A stretch of DNA of 7,009 nt from Desulfobacterales bacterium (lineage in GTDB: Bacteria; Desulfobacterota; Desulfobacteria; Desulfobacterales; RPRI01). Made by a program: the position numbers and the translations under genes. The notes under the pieces are model-generated. The model did no database searches. It was not told the origin of the DNA and worked only from the letters and a program-made list of their open reading frames with translations. Of the stretch, positions 5,601 through 7,009 are shown one piece after another. The number at the start of each line of letters is the position of its first letter. Positions within the stretch are counted from its first letter, which is position 1. Location of the stretch: contig JAUYEO010000237.1 of NCBI GenBank assembly GCA_030689795.1, positions 1 through 7,009 of the forward strand, written 5' to 3'.

Positions 5601-5663
5601 TCTTGCAAAACGGCAAAACCGATTACCCATGCCAGCCCCAAAAGGCATGTTGTACAAGGTCTC
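5601..5663 (-). repeat. Right terminal inverted repeat arm
   Basis: This 63-base reverse-complement partner of the left arm starts TCTTGCAAAACGGC and ends AAGGTCTC. A transcript crossing both arms could form a stem of roughly 60 bp closing the internal hairpins. Confidence 0.85.
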
Positions 5664-5670
5664 ACTTCTT

Positions 5671-7009
5671 CTATTTTAACTTATGTTTATCCGGCATGGA
5701 AGAGATGGTCCCATCCCAGGTATCAACTTTGCAAACTGCCTGATCGGTTTCTGGAAACCAGGTATGGGTCACGCATTTGGATTCTGTAAAGAACGAGAAT
5801 CCATCTTTTCCCATAACATGGAGATCGCCAAAGAATGAGTTCTTGTGACCTGTAAAACCGAAAATTCCCAGAGGAACGGGAATCCCGACATTGATACCCA
5901 CCATTCCGGCATCCGTGCGGGCGGCAAATTCACGGGCGAAATGTCCGTTTTGAGTATAAATTACCGACCCGTTGGCAAACCGGCTTTTATTCATTATGGT
6001 CAGACCTTCCTCAAAGGATTCCACTCTCTTGATGCACAGTACGGGTCCGAACACCTCTTCGTCTCCGATGGTCATTTCCTCTGTAACATGATCAAAAATC
6101 GAGGGCGCCAGATAAAATCCATTCTCATAGCCGGGCACTACCGGATTGCGGCCGTCAACAATGAGTTCGGCTCCTTCTGCAATGCCTTTTTCAATCCAGT
6201 CCGTGATGAATTTCTTGTGACCGGCATTCATGATTGGACCCATGCCTGTTGCAGGATCATAGGCCGGCCCCAGAGTCATCTCTGCGACGAACTTTTTCAG
6301 ATACCCGATGAGCTCGTCAGCGACGCAATTTTCCACAACAACTACCGGACAGGCCATGCATCTGGCTCCTGCGCATCCACAATAGGCATTGATGATACCT
6401 CTTGCTGTTCTTTCAAGCTTGGCATCCCGCAATACAAGGGCATGGTTTTTGGCTTCGGTTAAAGCCTGAACGCGCTTGCCATGGGCAGCCGCAGTTTTAT
6501 AGATGTGTTTTCCAACTGAAGTGGATCCGACAAAAGAGACTCCTTTAATATCCGGATGTTTCAGAAAGATTTCAGCTTCATTACGTCCCGCTGTTACAAT
6601 ATTGAGCACTCCCTTGGGGAGCCCGGCTTCTCGCCACAGCTCTGCAAGACGCATGGATGACTGGGGCACAAAGCTGGCCGCCTTTAGAACCATGCAGTTT
6701 CCGGTGGCCACGCAGATTGGAGTCATCCATCCGTGGGGGATCATGGCCGGGAAATTCCAGGGCGCGATTCCTGCAAAAACTCCTATGGGATGATGGTACA
6801 GGACCGTATCATATCCCTTACTTGCATTCATCAGAGACTCGCCCTTCATCAGATGAGGCGCACCGCAGGCAAACTCGACCACCTCATTCACCTTTAACAC
6901 GTCACCCATCGATTCCGTCCAGTTTTTGCCCTCCTCCTGGCACAGAAGATAGGTCAGTTCCTCAAGGTGCTCATCAACAAGAGCCTTAAACTTGTACAAC
7001 ACCTGCACT
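5671..7009 (-). CDS. mmsA: CoA-acylating methylmalonate/malonate-semialdehyde dehydrogenase family protein (N-terminus beyond right edge)
   Basis: About 445 residues are visible of a family usually near 490-510 long; roughly 50-65 N-terminal residues lie past the right edge. This family oxidises (methyl)malonate semialdehyde or related short aldehydes to acyl-CoA with NAD+ and CoA. Numbering from the first full codon, visible motifs are PWNFP at 83-87, the NAD-binding GSTSVG at 161-166, AKNHALVLRDA at 186-196, and the catalytic cysteine in GARCMAC (C217), the family's G-x-RCMA signature. EEVFGPVL lies at 317-324, and the family-specific C-terminus GFTGHKNSFFGDLH at 384-397 is followed by GKDGFSFFTESKCVTH. 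A tail of about 27 residues follows VTHTWFP. The residue before AKNH is Glu (LTEAKN) where MmsA proteins often have Gly. It is separated from the next gene by the repeat element, so shared transcription is uncertain. The exact substrate is not determined by the family. Confidence 0.88.
   Translation of the reverse strand, partial: VQVLYKFKALVDEHLEELTYLLCQEEGKNWTESMGDVLKVNEVVEFACGAPHLMKGESLMNASKGYDTVLYHHPIGVFAGIAPWNFPAMIPHGWMTPICVATGNCMVLKAASFVPQSSMRLAELWREAGLPKGVLNIVTAGRNEAEIFLKHPDIKGVSFVGSTSVGKHIYKTAAAHGKRVQALTEAKNHALVLRDAKLERTARGIINAYCGCAGARCMACPVVVVENCVADELIGYLKKFVAEMTLGPAYDPATGMGPIMNAGHKKFITDWIEKGIAEGAELIVDGRNPVVPGYENGFYLAPSIFDHVTEEMTIGDEEVFGPVLCIKRVESFEEGLTIMNKSRFANGSVIYTQNGHFAREFAARTDAGMVGINVGIPVPLGIFGFTGHKNSFFGDLHVMGKDGFSFFTESKCVTHTWFPETDQAVCKVDTWDGTISSMPDKHKLK

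Larger units (their letters stand above)
5373..5663. mobile_element. MITE-like non-autonomous element with long terminal inverted repeats
   Basis: The two ends are inverted copies of each other: GAGACCTT at 5373-5380 and its complement AAGGTCTC at 5656-5663. The matching continues inward. The innermost 39 bases of each arm (5399-5437 and 5601-5639) are identical at 37 positions, and the 18-bp outer stretch between core and tip is diverged. The 163-bp interior has no credible ORF but holds three short perfect-stem hairpins. Length, lack of coding capacity and long inverted ends fit a MITE or an internally deleted IS. The GAGACCTTTGCA-type end resembles bacterial IS termini, but I cannot name the family. 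No target-site duplication is visible (flanks end ATTTC and begin ACTTC). It fits almost exactly between the aldehyde dehydrogenase stop (7 bp away) and the radical SAM-GNAT start (34 bp away). The alternative is a long structured RNA or attenuator. Confidence 0.8.

Noticed and set aside
5366..5670. Target-site duplication flanking the repeat element
   Set aside because: The bases outside the two tips (ATTTC on the left, ACTTC on the right) share no direct repeat at matching positions; any duplication has decayed or was never present.
5845..6462. 205-codon plus-strand ORF
   Set aside because: It is antisense to the aldehyde dehydrogenase, whose motifs are continuous across the region; the plus-strand translation shows no domain.
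7006..7008. GTG at the right edge as the true start of the dehydrogenase
   Set aside because: The protein begins mid-domain compared with the family, lacking roughly 50-65 N-terminal residues; the frame continues beyond the window.
1..7009. CRISPR array, tRNA or rRNA genes
   Set aside because: No regularly spaced direct repeats, cloverleaf-like sequences or rRNA-like stretches were seen; the window is almost entirely filled by the protein genes and the repeat element.

Overview
Every supported gene in this window lies on the minus strand and reads right to left. The composition is moderate and uneven: the ABC transporter genes look GC-richer than the radical SAM and AIR-synthase-like genes. 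This fits a bacterial chromosome, possibly a Desulfobacterota-like (former deltaproteobacterial) anaerobe. That placement is an impression from gene content and codon style, not a demonstrated assignment.

Right part (5671-7009): most of a CoA-acylating methylmalonate/malonate-semialdehyde-dehydrogenase-type enzyme (MmsA/IolA family), whose N-terminus lies beyond the right edge. Seven bases after its stop begins a 291-bp non-coding element (5373-5663). It has long terminal inverted repeats, with a 39-nt core that matches at 37 positions, and three internal perfect-stem hairpins. It looks like a MITE or other non-autonomous IS derivative. It ends 34 bases before the next gene, so it fills nearly the whole space where that gene's promoter would be expected.

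Middle part (2808-5338): a 508-residue protein that joins a radical SAM enzyme of the MSMEG_0568/Sll0785 type (NitD) to a GNAT acetyltransferase of the MSMEG_0567/Sll0786 type (NitE). Five bases later comes a PurM/ThiL-fold AIR-synthase-like protein of the Sll0787 type (NitF). These are three consecutive functions of the conserved Nit1C cluster, known from Synechocystis sll0783-sll0787, mycobacterial MSMEG_0566-0572 and cyanide-utilising pseudomonads. The biochemistry of these accessory proteins is not settled. The nitrilase gene that normally sits just upstream is absent here; the repeat element and the aldehyde dehydrogenase are there instead.

Left part (1-2701): a tightly packed ABC importer of the nitrate/sulfonate/taurine family (binding protein, permease, ATPase; a 4-base ATGA overlap, then a 9-base gap). 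It is followed by a possible 36-codon ORF and the first 21 codons of an old-yellow-enzyme-family NADH:flavin oxidoreductase, cut by the left edge and recognised from its N-terminal motif.

Working model (inference): a reduced Nit1C module with a radical SAM-acetyltransferase fusion, placed next to a dedicated importer for a small, possibly nitrogenous, solute and a flavin reductase. The repeat element may have been involved in assembling or re-regulating the locus.
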